Positions 53,071-61,794 are shown, numbered from the stretch's first letter. The stretch is 64,000 bases of DNA from Clostridiales bacterium FE2011 (GCA_017569305.1 CP069418.1:1178001-1242000); one strand, 5' to 3'. A program made the numbers and translations. Notes: generated from the sequence alone by a model not told the origin.

Positions 53071-53112
53071 TTGTCCGTACTACTTTCTTTTCCAGGGGCT
53101 TTGTTATATAAT
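53071..53112 (+). promoter_or_regulatory. Promoter region of the GH43 pair with AraR-like site
   Basis: TTGTCCGTACTAC (53071-53083) matches the TTGTnnGTACnAC pattern of the xylanase promoter. A TATAAT (53107-53112) follows, with no good -35. Confidence 0.5.
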
Positions 53113-53144
53113 AACCGCAACAATCCAAAAAGGAGTGCTTCTTC

Positions 53145-54119
53145 ATGAGTGAACAGCGCAAGCCTCTGGTCTCCCATATCTTTACCGCGGATCCTTCCGC
53201 CCACGTCTTCAATGGCAAAATCTACGTATACCCCTCCCATGACATTCCCCACGACGGCGAGGACAATGACGATGGCGATGAGTACCGCATGGAAGACTAC
53301 CACATCCTGTCCATGGACAGTGTGGATGCGCCCTGTGTGGACAACGGTTGTGCCCTGCACATGAAGGATGTCCCCTGGGTCAGCAAGCAGATGTGGGCTC
53401 CCGATGCCGCGTACAAGGACGGAAAGTATTACCTCTACTTCCCGGCACGCGACAAGGACGGTATCTTCCGCATCGGCGTTGCGGTTTCCGATGACCCCGC
53501 CGGTCCCTTCACTCCTGAAGATGACTATATGCCCGGCAGCTACAGCATCGACCCGGCCGTTCTCGTAGATGATGACGGACGCGCCTATATGTACAACGGC
53601 GGCCTGTGGGGCGGCCAGCTGGAAATGTGGCAGAGCGGCAGCTTTGATCCCGATGCACACCGTCCGGAAGGCGATGAACCCGCCCTCGGACCGATCTTCG
53701 GTGAACTGGATGCTGACATGAAGCACTATAAAGGCCAGCCGAAGCAGCTGCAGATCCTGGACGAGAACGGCAAACCCCTCACCGCCGGTGATGAGGACCG
53801 CCGCTATTTCGAAGGTCCCTGGATGCATAAGTTTAACGGAAAGTACTATCTCTCCTACTCCACCGGTACCACCCACTACCTGGTATACGCTGAAGGTGAT
53901 CGCCCGGACGGACCCTTCACCTATAAGGGAAGAATCATGGAGCCTGTGCTTGGCTGGACCACGCATCACTCCATCGTGGAGTATCAGGGAAAATGGTACC
54001 TGTTCTATCATGACTGTGAGCTGTCCAACGGCATCAACCACCGCCGCTGCGTCAAGTTCACTGAGCTGACCATTCACGAGGACGGCACCATCGATACAAT
54101 CCGTCCTTACGAAAAGTAA
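53145..54119 (+). CDS. GH43 glycosidase (arabinofuranosidase/xylosidase type), cytoplasmic
   Basis: A 324-residue family 43 five-bladed propeller enzyme. The likely catalytic triad is Asp16 in TADPSAHVF, Asp136 in SIDPAVLVDDDG and Glu223 in FEGPWMHKF. Other features are WAPDAAYKDGKYYLYFP and HHSIVEYQGKWYLFYHD. There is no signal peptide. These enzymes remove arabinose or xylose from arabinoxylan oligomers; the exact activity cannot be read from sequence. AAGGAG precedes the ATG. The stop overlaps the ATG of the next GH43 frame as TAATG. Confidence 0.92.
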   Translation: MSEQRKPLVSHIFTADPSAHVFNGKIYVYPSHDIPHDGEDNDDGDEYRMEDYHILSMDSVDAPCVDNGCALHMKDVPWVSKQMWAPDAAYKDGKYYLYFPARDKDGIFRIGVAVSDDPAGPFTPEDDYMPGSYSIDPAVLVDDDGRAYMYNGGLWGGQLEMWQSGSFDPDAHRPEGDEPALGPIFGELDADMKHYKGQPKQLQILDENGKPLTAGDEDRRYFEGPWMHKFNGKYYLSYSTGTTHYLVYAEGDRPDGPFTYKGRIMEPVLGWTTHHSIVEYQGKWYLFYHDCELSNGINHRRCVKFTELTIHEDGTIDTIRPYEK

Positions 54120-55621
54120 TGTTCTCCGTGATTAATGCCGCCCGCGGCCGGAAATCTCCGGTTCGCCGGGCGGCTGTTCTCTTGTCTGTCCTGATGCTCT
54201 TTACCTGTGCCAAAGGAGAAAACCTGAAGATGAACACCGTACCTGTCACCCTGCAGAAATCCTATAAAAAAGCCGGAGAAAACAACCCGCTGTACACCCA
54301 GCGTTTCGGTGCCGATCCCGGTGTAATGGAATATGACGGCCGGCTGTATGTATACATGACCGACGATATCCTGGAATATGATAAAAAGGGAAACGTAAAG
54401 GAAAATTCATACAGCCAGATTCGGAGCATTAACTGCATCTCCTCAGATGACATGGTCAACTGGACCGATCATGGCCGGATCCGGGTAGCCGGTCCCGGCG
54501 GCGTCGCCAAGTGGGCCAACAACTCCTGGGCTCCCTGTGCCGCACACAAAACCATTGACGGCCATGAAAAGTTCTTCCTGTATTTCTGCAATGGCGGCAA
54601 CGGCATCGGCGTACTGTCCGCCGACAGTCCCGTCGGTCCCTGGCGGGACGAGCGGGGCAGCCTGCTGATCACCCGCGGCGTTAAAAACTGTGCCGATGTC
54701 ACCTGGCTCTTCGATCCCGCCGTTATGGTGGACGATGACGGCACCGGCTATCTTGCCTTTGGCGGCGGTGTGCCGGAAGGAAAATGGGCCGCCCCCGGTA
54801 CTGCGCGTATCGTCCGTCTGGGTGAAGACATGATCAGCCTGGCCGGCGATCCCGTCCGCCTGGATGTGCCGTGGCTCTTCGAAGACTCCGGCATCAACAA
54901 AATCGGGGATAAGTATTTCTATACCTACTGCTCCAATTTCCAGACCAAAGGCAACAGCCTGAAGCTGACCGACGGTGCCATCCAGTATATGATCTCAGAT
55001 AATCCCATGGGACCCTACACCTATATGGGTGAGCTGTTCCCCAATGAAGGTCACTTTTTCGGTATGTATGGCAACAACCATCATTCAATCGCCAGCCTGA
55101 ACGGTGAATGGTACCTGTTCTACCACAACCGCCCCGTGGAAAAAGCCATGGGCGTCACCGGCAATTACCGCAGCCCGCAGGCGGACCGGATCTTCTTCGG
55201 TGAGGACGGCCTGCCGCAGCAGGTAAAGGGCACCATGAAGGGGCCGGACCAGCTGAAGCCGCTCAACCCCTTCCGCATTGTCTCCGCCTCCACCATGTCC
55301 CACCAGGCAGGCATCAATGCAGAGGGTGCCAACGGCCAGTCCTGGATCAACGGCGAAACGGGCAGCTGGCTTCAGGTTTCCGGAGTGGACTTTGGAACCG
55401 GCGCTTCTTCCCTTGTGGTCACCGCCATGGCACCTACCGACTGCACCCTCTATGCCGTGCTGGATGATCCGGAAGGTCCTGTGATTTCCCAGGTGCGTAT
55501 CGAGCTTCCGGGCGACGTAAAACCCGCCGCCTTCCGCGCGCCGATCCAGGCGGAAGGAGTCCATGACCTGTACCTGATCACAGACGGGGTCATGAAGCTG
55601 TATTCCTGGCAGGTCAAGTAA
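54119..55621 (+). CDS. GH43 glycosidase with C-terminal CBM6-like domain
   Basis: A frame of 500 residues. The GH43 propeller (about 55-375) has Asp66 in GADPGVMEYDG, Asp199 in LFDPAVMVDDDG and Glu255 in LFEDSGINKIG. A CBM6-like beta domain covers about 385-500, an arrangement seen in xylan arabinofuranohydrolases. Two starts are possible. The ATG at 54119 overlaps the previous stop and adds a signal-like segment (RRAAVLLSVLMLFTC) but has a poor ribosome site. The ATG at 54230 has AAAGGAG eleven bases before it and gives a 463-residue cytoplasmic enzyme. The terminator at 55642 ends the pair. Confidence 0.88.
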   Translation: MFSVINAARGRKSPVRRAAVLLSVLMLFTCAKGENLKMNTVPVTLQKSYKKAGENNPLYTQRFGADPGVMEYDGRLYVYMTDDILEYDKKGNVKENSYSQIRSINCISSDDMVNWTDHGRIRVAGPGGVAKWANNSWAPCAAHKTIDGHEKFFLYFCNGGNGIGVLSADSPVGPWRDERGSLLITRGVKNCADVTWLFDPAVMVDDDGTGYLAFGGGVPEGKWAAPGTARIVRLGEDMISLAGDPVRLDVPWLFEDSGINKIGDKYFYTYCSNFQTKGNSLKLTDGAIQYMISDNPMGPYTYMGELFPNEGHFFGMYGNNHHSIASLNGEWYLFYHNRPVEKAMGVTGNYRSPQADRIFFGEDGLPQQVKGTMKGPDQLKPLNPFRIVSASTMSHQAGINAEGANGQSWINGETGSWLQVSGVDFGTGASSLVVTAMAPTDCTLYAVLDDPEGPVISQVRIELPGDVKPAAFRAPIQAEGVHDLYLITDGVMKLYSWQVK

Positions 55622-55641
55622 AGATATAAAGCAATCTGATC

Positions 55642-55666
55642 ACCGCGGCCACCGCCGCGGTTTTTT
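55642..55666 (+). terminator. Intrinsic terminator of the GH43 pair
   Basis: ACCGCGGC (55642-55649) pairs with GCCGCGGT (55654-55661), followed by TTTTTC. Confidence 0.88.
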
Positions 55667-55762
55667 CTTGCCTCCGCATAGGAAAACGGGGAAGAAAAGC
55701 CGAATCTTATACGTAGAATAAGCGGTGTGCTTTCACAAAAACTGTACATCAGGAGGAAACGA

Positions 55763-56182
55763 ATGGACTACAGGAGATTCGGAAACACTTATCTTGTCCG
55801 GATGGACGTTGGAGAGGAAATCGTTGAGGAGCTGAAATCCCTTTGCAGGAATGAGAATATCCGCCTGGCACAGGTGGATGCCATCGGCGCCGTTCGTCAG
55901 GCGGTTATCGGTGTATATAATCTGGAAGAACAAGCCTATCACCGGGAAGATCTGGAAGGCCTGATGGAAATTGCCGGCCTCCAGGGCAGCGTCACAAGGA
56001 TGAACGGAGAAGTTTATCCGCACCTGCACGTAACCCTGGCCGGGCAGGATAACAAAGTACACGCCGGACACGTCATCGGGCTCATCGTCGGTGCCACCTG
56101 TGAGATGTTCGTCCGGGTGCTGGATGGAGAGGTCAGCCGGGAACGGGACGAGGAGATCGGCATCAACATCATCCGGTTCTGA
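55763..56182 (+). CDS. PPC-domain (DUF296) protein
   Basis: A 139-residue stand-alone PPC domain, the fold also found next to AT-hooks in plant proteins. The family histidines are visible in YPHLHVTLAGQDNKVHAGHV, and the fold ends with MFVRVLDGEVSRERDE. Bacterial versions form trimers, probably with a metal, and have no settled function. AGGAGGAAA precedes the ATG at 55763. The gene lies between the GH43 unit and a convergent GH5 gene and seems to be transcribed alone. Confidence 0.85.
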   Translation: MDYRRFGNTYLVRMDVGEEIVEELKSLCRNENIRLAQVDAIGAVRQAVIGVYNLEEQAYHREDLEGLMEIAGLQGSVTRMNGEVYPHLHVTLAGQDNKVHAGHVIGLIVGATCEMFVRVLDGEVSRERDEEIGINIIRF

Positions 56183-56195
56183 TATATGAAAAAAC

Positions 56196-56223
56196 GCCCT
56201 TCGGGAAACAGTTCCCGAAGGGC
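56196..56223. terminator. Bidirectional terminator between PPC and GH5 genes
   Basis: GCCCTTCGGGAA (56196-56207) pairs perfectly with TTCCCGAAGGGC (56212-56223). There are T-rich flanks on both strands, including six T on the minus strand. Confidence 0.9.
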
Positions 56224-56236
56224 TTCTTTATGCTTC

Positions 56237-57193
56237 TTACAAGTATTTGATCAATTCATTCCGGACGCCGTCCATCCGCGCGTCGCTCAGGCCGAAGTCC
56301 ATCTCACGGTAGGACCAGGCGCTGCGGGCGATTCCGTACTTTTCAAACACGGCGTTGATGGTTTTAAACCACTTGACAGTATCTTCCGGTGTAGTCCGGT
56401 CAATCACGCCATACTCGCCGCAGTACAGGGCCGTCCCGCGGGCTTCTGCCGTCTCAATGGCGGAAGCGAACTGCTTTTCAAAGTATTCCGGGGTGATATC
56501 CGCTTCCTCAAAAGCCACCCGCCTGTTGATATCGAAGGCCGGATCCGGAATCCAGGTCGCTCCCTGATGAGTGAAATCCAGCGGATCATAGCAGTGGAAG
56601 TTATAGATTACCCGGTTATCCGCCGGCAGGTCCAGATCCTTCACCGCGTCCGGGCTGTTGTTCCAGTAGCTGCCGACCAGGATCAGGCTGGTGGGGGCAA
56701 TTTTCCGGATCCGGCGGATGCATTCCGCCGCAATCCGGTTCCACTCGCCGATCACGGAAGCGTCTGTCACCTCATTCAGCAGTTCAAAGGCGATGTTTTC
56801 CGGATCATTGAAGCGGGCCGCCAGTCCTTCCCACAGCTTGTAGAACCGTTCCTGGTACGGCAGGCTGCCGAAGAAGCCGCTTTCCTGATGGGCCGCGTCA
56901 AAGGAATAGCCGGCCGTCTTGTGCAGATCCAGCACAACCTTGAGGTTCCGCTTCAGGCACCATTCAACCGCCTTCGCAATCCGGCCGAAGCCTTCCTCGC
57001 TCAGGCCGCCCTCCGCCGTTTCCAGCACGTTATAGTCCATGGGAATCCGGACGTGGTCCAGTCCCCATCCGGCAATCACGTCCATATCCTTTTCGGTGAT
57101 AAAATGATCCAGGCGTTCTTTGGAATAGTCGCACTGGGAGAACCAGCCGCCCAGGTTTACGCCCCGGTAAAACCCGAAATCTTTCATCTTCAT
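56237..57193 (-). CDS. GH5 glycoside hydrolase (endoglucanase-like), cytoplasmic
   Basis: A 318-residue single-domain family 5 enzyme. The acid/base is Glu141 in FELLNEV and the nucleophile Glu260 in LYCGEYG. RGVNLGGWFSQ near the N-terminus and NFHCYDPLDFTHQGA are further family features. There is no signal peptide or binding module, so it probably cleaves imported beta-glucan or mannan oligosaccharides. AAGGAG lies nine bases before the ATG at 57193; a frame from 57226 has no site. The subfamily cannot be assigned with certainty. Confidence 0.9.
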   Translation of the reverse strand: MKMKDFGFYRGVNLGGWFSQCDYSKERLDHFITEKDMDVIAGWGLDHVRIPMDYNVLETAEGGLSEEGFGRIAKAVEWCLKRNLKVVLDLHKTAGYSFDAAHQESGFFGSLPYQERFYKLWEGLAARFNDPENIAFELLNEVTDASVIGEWNRIAAECIRRIRKIAPTSLILVGSYWNNSPDAVKDLDLPADNRVIYNFHCYDPLDFTHQGATWIPDPAFDINRRVAFEEADITPEYFEKQFASAIETAEARGTALYCGEYGVIDRTTPEDTVKWFKTINAVFEKYGIARSAWSYREMDFGLSDARMDGVRNELIKYL

Positions 57194-57273
57194 TCGAACA
57201 CGCTCCTTTTGTATCAGTATACACAAACAACACTTTTCGCGAAAGGGTCTTTTTATTTCATTTGAAAATCAAA

Positions 57274-57303
57274 GAAACAGCTTTCAGATCTGAAAGCTGT
57301 TTC
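57274..57303 (-). terminator. 30-bp perfect palindrome, probable terminator of the aromatic operon
   Basis: GAAACAGCTTTCAGA and its exact complement lie side by side without a loop. On the minus strand TTTGATTTTC follows. It lies 62 bases after the pheA stop. Confidence 0.65.
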
Positions 57304-57340
57304 CTCCGCCATTTTTAAGTTTTCAGTTTCAGTATTCATT

Positions 57341-57363
57341 CTCAACGCGTAAAACGCGTTGAG
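57341..57363. repeat. Hairpin at the pheA stop
   Basis: CTCAACGCGT (57341-57350) pairs with ACGCGTTGAG (57354-57363) around AAA, directly after the pheA stop codon. Confidence 0.6.
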
Positions 57364-57364
57364 C

Positions 57365-58507
57365 TTACGCCAGTTCAGAGTAGCTTCCCAGATACGCGCA
57401 TTGCTCCAGCGTCACGTCCAGTTCTTCAATCAGCCGGGCAAAGGACGGGGAATAAACGGATGCGTCAATGTCGAAGCAGAACATGAATTCGAAATCCCTT
57501 CCCGGCACAGGACGGCTCTCCAGTTTGGACAGGTTGATCCCCTCAGCATAGAACCGTCCGAGCAGCTGATACAGCGCACCGGGCTTGTTGGGCAGTGCCA
57601 GCATCAGGCTGGTATGATCCGCGCCGGGATAGATCTCCGGTTTCCGGGAGATGCAGATGAACCGGGTATGGTTGTTGCTGTTGTTCTGGATATCGGTTTT
57701 CAGGATCTCCAGGCCGTACAGCGGCGCGCAGTGTGCGGAGGAAATAGCAGCCACATCCTTCCGGTCGCTCTCCGCCACCATCTGGGCTGCCGCAGCGGTA
57801 TTGGTGCTGATGTTCACCCGCCACTGCTTGTTTTCTGTCAGGAGCCTGGAGCACTGCTGGATCGCCTGCTCATGGGACCAGACTTCCCGGATATCCTCCA
57901 GTTTCGTGCCGGGCTTCACCAGCAGCGTATGATCAATCTTTACCCGGGCAGAGCGCACAATATAGCACTTCCGGCTGATCAGCTGGTCATACACGCTGTT
58001 CACGGATCCGGCCAGGCTGTTTTCAATCGGCAGGATGCCGTAGTCGCACAAGCCCTTTTCAATGGCGGAAAAAACGTTCTCGAAGGTCTTGCAGTACATG
58101 ATGGAAGGAGACCGGAAGATCTTCTCGCAGGCCTGCTGGGAATAGGCGCCTTCAACGCCCTGGCAGGCCACCGTTGCCTTTTCGGGAAACAGTTCCGGTG
58201 TCTCCTTCAGGCTTTTGCGGATCAGCTGGCCCAGTTCGCTCATTTCCCGGCCTTCCAGCAGCTGGTTGGTCCGGCTCTGGGCCATCAGGAAACCGAACAG
58301 GGCCCGGACGCCGTTCTCATTCTTTTCCCCGGCTTCCGCGCCCACCTTGTTCAGCACATCCCGTTCCCGGGCAGGATCTGACACCGGCAGGTGATGTTCC
58401 TGCTTGTAGCGGCCGATCTGGCTCGCTGTTTCCAGCCGTTCTCCGTACAGCCGGATAATATCGCTGTCGATCCGGTCAATTTCCGCTCTCAGTTCTTCGA
58501 TGGTCAT
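57365..58507 (-). CDS. pheA: Bifunctional chorismate mutase / prephenate dehydratase
   Basis: A 380-residue fusion that converts chorismate to prephenate and then to phenylpyruvate. The AroQ-type chorismate mutase covers about 1-85 (LRAEIDRIDSDIIRLYGER). The prephenate dehydratase domain (about 105-280) has ACQGVEGAYSQQA and YGILPIENSLAGSV. The ACT regulatory domain (about 292-370) has ALPNKPGALYQLL and the ESRP motif used for phenylalanine binding. The ATG at 58507 has GGAAAGG nine bases upstream; the ATG at 58516 touches that site. It is the last gene of the aroF-tyrA-pheA operon. Confidence 0.93.
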   Translation of the reverse strand: MTIEELRAEIDRIDSDIIRLYGERLETASQIGRYKQEHHLPVSDPARERDVLNKVGAEAGEKNENGVRALFGFLMAQSRTNQLLEGREMSELGQLIRKSLKETPELFPEKATVACQGVEGAYSQQACEKIFRSPSIMYCKTFENVFSAIEKGLCDYGILPIENSLAGSVNSVYDQLISRKCYIVRSARVKIDHTLLVKPGTKLEDIREVWSHEQAIQQCSRLLTENKQWRVNISTNTAAAAQMVAESDRKDVAAISSAHCAPLYGLEILKTDIQNNSNNHTRFICISRKPEIYPGADHTSLMLALPNKPGALYQLLGRFYAEGINLSKLESRPVPGRDFEFMFCFDIDASVYSPSFARLIEELDVTLEQCAYLGSYSELA

Positions 58508-58531
58508 TTCAATCATCCTTTCCGGGATCGG

Positions 58532-59389
58532 TTATTTCTTATCCTTCCACTCCGTGTCAATCGCTTCCTTGCGCTCGCGGCCGTCCTTCAGGAGCTTTTT
58601 CAGTGTCTCCGCGTCTCCGGCAGCGATGGCGTCGCGGTACTCCTGCAGGGATTTGATCAGGCAGTCCAGTTCAAAGCCCAGATGCTCCGCATTGTCCAGG
58701 AAGAGCTCAGTCCACATGGTTTCGTTCAGTTTGGCCACCCGGGTCAGATCCCGGTAGCTGCCCGCTGAGAAGGACAGGTGCTCTGCCGCTGTGGGAGATT
58801 TGATATAGGCGTTTGAAACCACATGGGCCAGCTGGGAGGTAAAGGCGATCATTTCGTCATGCTTCTCCGCTGTGGTCACGGTTACGGACTTGAAGCCCGT
58901 TTCCCGCAGCAGCTCGCTCAGCCGGCTGACCAGGAACAGATCCTCCTGCTTCCGGGGCACCAGGATCATGGTCGCGTTCTGGAACAGGTTTCCGTCCGCG
59001 TATTTGATGCCGGAGAACTGTTTACCGGCCATCGGGTGACCGCCGATAAAGGTGAAGCCGTATTCCTCCGCCAGGGCAAAGCAAGGCTCGCATACTGCCT
59101 TCTTCACACCGCACAGATCGCTTACCACCGTATCCTTGCGGATCTTCGGCGCCAGCTGCTCCAGCGTTTCCACCGCCGCGCCCGGATACGTTGCCAGGAA
59201 CAGGTAATCGCATTCCGGGATATTGTCTTCTGTCAGTTCGCCCTGGATGGTTTCTGTCAGAAGGGCGTATTTCTGCACATGCTCGTCCGTGTCCCTGCCC
59301 AGGATCCTGTGTCCCTGTGCGCACAGTGCTTTGCACAGGGAAGCACCCATCAGGCCCAGGCCGACCACGCCGATTGTTTTGCTCTCCAT
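58532..59389 (-). CDS. tyrA: Prephenate dehydrogenase
   Basis: A 285-residue NAD-dependent enzyme that turns prephenate into 4-hydroxyphenylpyruvate for tyrosine. The Rossmann motif VVGLGLMGAS is at 8-17. The active-site region has FIGGHPMAGKQFSG with the conserved histidine, and FTSQLAHVVSNAYIKS follows in the dimerisation domain. No ACT domain is present, unlike many Firmicutes TyrA. GGAGG precedes the ATG. It starts 23 bases after aroF and ends 24 bases before pheA. Confidence 0.93.
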   Translation of the reverse strand: MESKTIGVVGLGLMGASLCKALCAQGHRILGRDTDEHVQKYALLTETIQGELTEDNIPECDYLFLATYPGAAVETLEQLAPKIRKDTVVSDLCGVKKAVCEPCFALAEEYGFTFIGGHPMAGKQFSGIKYADGNLFQNATMILVPRKQEDLFLVSRLSELLRETGFKSVTVTTAEKHDEMIAFTSQLAHVVSNAYIKSPTAAEHLSFSAGSYRDLTRVAKLNETMWTELFLDNAEHLGFELDCLIKSLQEYRDAIAAGDAETLKKLLKDGRERKEAIDTEWKDKK

Positions 59390-59412
59390 CTCTTTCTTCC
59401 TCCGGTGCCAGC

Positions 59413-60417
59413 TTATACCAGTGCTTTGCGGATCTTCATGACCGCTTTTGCTACGTCGTCAAACTGTTCCGGCGTCAGGCTCTGGGGACCGTCGCACAGG
59501 GCATGCTTCGGGTCATTATGCACTTCGATCATCAGGCCGTCCGCGCCGCAGGCCGCTGCGGCCATGGCCATAGGTTTCACGTACCGTGCCGCACCGGTCG
59601 CGTGGCTCGGGTCCACCACCACCGGCAGGTGGCTCAGTTCATGCAGCACCGCCACCGCAGACAGGTCCAGCGTGTTCCGGGTATAGGTTTCGAAGGTCCG
59701 GACGCCGCGCTCACAGAGGATGATCTGCTCGTTGCCGCCAGCCATGATGTACTCGGCGCTCATCAGCAGCTCCTTGATGTTGTTCGCCAGGCCGCGCTTG
59801 AGGAGCACAGGCTTCCTGATCCGGCCCAGCTCCTTCAGCAGTTCAAAGTTCTGCATGTTCCGGGCGCCGACCTGGATCACGTCCACCTGCTCAAACAGGG
59901 GCAGATGACCGATGTCCATGATCTCGGTGATGATCGGCATACCGGTCCGCTTTTTAACCTCCAGCAGGATCCGGATACCTTCCCCGTGAAGGCCCTGGAA
60001 ATCATAGGGAGAAGTACGGGGCTTGAAAGCGCCGCCCCGGAGCATACCCGCTCCGCTCTCCTTCACCGCCTTGGCGATGGTTTCCACCTGGTCTTCAGTT
60101 TCCACGGAGCAGGGGCCGGCAATAATCTGGAAGTTGCCGCCGCCAAAAGCCACCTGATCCGTCACCCGGACCACTGTGTCGTCCGGATGGAACTTCCGGT
60201 TAGCCTTCTTGAAGGGTTCGGAAATCCGGGTTACGCTCTGGACAATGTCCAGTCCGCTGATCAGGTCCGTATCGATCCGGGTGGTATCGCCCACCAGGCC
60301 GATCACTGTCTGGTATTCACCCTCGGAAACATGGGTCCGTACGCCATAGCTTTCCAGCCAGGAAATCAGGTGCTCTTTTTCTTCCTGCCGGATATCCTTC
60401 TTCAGTGCGATAATCAT
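59413..60417 (-). CDS. aroF: 3-deoxy-7-phosphoheptulonate synthase (DAHP synthase)
   Basis: A 334-residue type I-beta DAHP synthase, the first enzyme of the shikimate pathway, joining phosphoenolpyruvate and erythrose 4-phosphate. An N-terminal ferredoxin-like regulatory domain (about 1-75) precedes the barrel with AGPCSVE, RGGAFKPRTSPY, IQVGARNMQNF and PVVVDPSHATG. AAGGAG lies before the ATG. A leader peptide gene and attenuator stand in front of it (60447-60577), so expression should respond to charged tRNA-Tyr or tRNA-Phe. It heads the aroF-tyrA-pheA operon. Confidence 0.94.
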   Translation of the reverse strand: MIIALKKDIRQEEKEHLISWLESYGVRTHVSEGEYQTVIGLVGDTTRIDTDLISGLDIVQSVTRISEPFKKANRKFHPDDTVVRVTDQVAFGGGNFQIIAGPCSVETEDQVETIAKAVKESGAGMLRGGAFKPRTSPYDFQGLHGEGIRILLEVKKRTGMPIITEIMDIGHLPLFEQVDVIQVGARNMQNFELLKELGRIRKPVLLKRGLANNIKELLMSAEYIMAGGNEQIILCERGVRTFETYTRNTLDLSAVAVLHELSHLPVVVDPSHATGAARYVKPMAMAAAACGADGLMIEVHNDPKHALCDGPQSLTPEQFDDVAKAVMKIRKALV

Positions 60418-60446
60418 TTTTCTTCTGCTCCTTCCTCAATGAAACA

Positions 60447-60475
60447 GGGCCCGCAGTAATTCTGCGAGCCCTGAT
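60447..60475 (-). terminator. Attenuator hairpin before aroF
   Basis: CAGGGCCCGCAG (60447-60458) pairs with CTGCGAGCCCTG (60464-60475) with one G-T pair; TTTCATT follows on the minus strand. An upstream segment (60509-60519) is complementary to the Tyr-codon region (60543-60553) with one mismatch, as needed for alternative folding in attenuation. Confidence 0.7.
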
Positions 60476-60520
60476 GTTTACCCTCATGGGAAAACCTGCG
60501 CGGCAAAATTACCTTACCTC

Positions 60521-60577
60521 AGACTGTCTTCGTAAAGGTAAAGTAATAGTAATAGTACCCGTAAGCCTGCCGCATGG
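60521..60577 (-). CDS. Tyr/Phe-rich leader peptide of the aromatic operon
   Basis: An 18-codon frame, MRQAYGYYYYYFTFTKTV, with six tyrosines and two phenylalanines. It has GGAAAGGG before the ATG and a promoter at 60622-60650. It lies 103 bases before aroF, with a terminator-like hairpin between. This is the arrangement of leader peptides such as those of pheA or pheST, where ribosome stalling at scarce aminoacyl-tRNA prevents termination. The peptide itself is probably not functional. Confidence 0.8.
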
Positions 60578-60621
60578 TCTGCCCTTTCCGCGCGTATTGC
60601 GCAGTGATTGAATTCACGGGT

Positions 60622-60650
60622 ATTCTATCACCAGTCCCCGTGTCTGGCAA
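60622..60650 (-). promoter_or_regulatory. Promoter of the aromatic operon
   Basis: Minus strand TTGCCA (60645-60650), 17-bp spacer, extended -10 TGA-TAGAAT (TAGAAT at 60622-60627). The leader ATG lies 45 bases downstream. Confidence 0.72.
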
Positions 60651-60688
60651 GAAAAGCTTTTTCAGATGCAGAAGAAATACAGTCTTGC

Positions 60689-61759
60689 TTATTCCTGCAC
60701 TGCTTCGGGTGTGGTTACCACCACAGGCATGCCGAAGTACACGTTCTCATCCGGCTTGAAGTCGATCACAGCCTTGTAGGTGGTCTCTTCCGTATCTTCT
60801 TCAGGCATTTCGGTAATATACCGGACAGTACCTTCATAGGAGATGCTCTCGTCCGATTCCAGTTCGATAATCACTTTGTCGCCGGCCTTCAGCGCCTGCC
60901 GGTCGTCCGCCGTAATGGCCGCTTCCACCCGCATGCCGCTGACCGGGGCAATCTGCACCACAATGTCTCCCTTGGTAACAGTGGTTCCGGCATCCGCGGA
61001 AGTGGAGACAATGACGCCTTCTTCCTCCGCCGTCACAGACGTGCCGGTCATTTCATAGCCTTCAAAGGTGCCGCTCAGGGTTTCCATCAGCAGATCGCCG
61101 CGTTTCACCTCGTCTCCGTCCTGCACAGCCACGCTGACCACCGCGCCGGTCCCGGTCACAGCCGTCGGATTTGCCCGGGAAACCGAGCCGCGGCCCAGCC
61201 TTTGTTTTTCCGTATAGGCGCTGTCACGGAACACGGTAATCGAGTCGCCGATGATGAAGTTGCCTTCCGTCACATGCACGGTATAGCTGGTGCCATCCAC
61301 CGTGGTAATGATGCCCGTGCCATAGCGCTTCGCGTCCGTCCGGCAGAGCAGATACACTGTTTCACCCGTGTGCACAATGGTCGTCTCCGCGGAGCTGTAG
61401 GCTTTGGAAGTGCTGGCGCTGACAGAGTAAATAGTGGTGCCTTCAATATACAGATCCGCGCCATACTGCTCCGTCACGATCTCAGCATCGTCTCCGGCCT
61501 TGGCGAATACGCCCGTCACAACGCCGTCCCCGGAGGCATAGGTCTTTTCTGTCCGGTAACTGAACAGGATATCGCCTGCTGAAACATGCATTCCCTTTTC
61601 CACGCAAACTTCATCCACCGTGCCGCCGATAGGGGCATAAACCGGTATGGTCAGGCCGGCTTCCACCGTTCCGTTCAGGGTCAGGGTATCTGCACAGGCA
61701 GCGCCTGCCACAAGCATCAGTGCAAAAAGAACAGCCGCAAATCGTCTCATAATCTTCAT
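60689..61759 (-). CDS. HlyD-like efflux adaptor protein
   Basis: A 356-residue exported protein with a signal peptide (MKIMRRFAAVLFALMLVAGAACA). Two lipoyl/biotin-like halves are seen (APIGGTVDEVCVEKGMHVSAGDILF and AVVSVAVQDGDEVKRGDLLM). A beta-barrel region ends VYFGMPVVV, as in membrane-fusion adaptors of MacA/HlyD type. The helical hairpin that normally lies between the lipoyl halves seems replaced by a beta-rich insert, which is unusual. It follows a MacB-like permease gene and probably works with it. GGAGG lies ten bases before the ATG. Confidence 0.75.
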   Translation of the reverse strand: MKIMRRFAAVLFALMLVAGAACADTLTLNGTVEAGLTIPVYAPIGGTVDEVCVEKGMHVSAGDILFSYRTEKTYASGDGVVTGVFAKAGDDAEIVTEQYGADLYIEGTTIYSVSASTSKAYSSAETTIVHTGETVYLLCRTDAKRYGTGIITTVDGTSYTVHVTEGNFIIGDSITVFRDSAYTEKQRLGRGSVSRANPTAVTGTGAVVSVAVQDGDEVKRGDLLMETLSGTFEGYEMTGTSVTAEEEGVIVSTSADAGTTVTKGDIVVQIAPVSGMRVEAAITADDRQALKAGDKVIIELESDESISYEGTVRYITEMPEEDTEETTYKAVIDFKPDENVYFGMPVVVTTPEAVQE

Positions 61760-61794
61760 TGTTTGACTTCCTCCATGTCTGTTATGTATTCACA

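Noticed and set aside
60418..60688. A T-box riboswitch before aroF
   Set aside because: No T-box consensus (AGGGTGGNACCGCG-like) was seen; the leader peptide with Tyr/Phe codons explains the region better.
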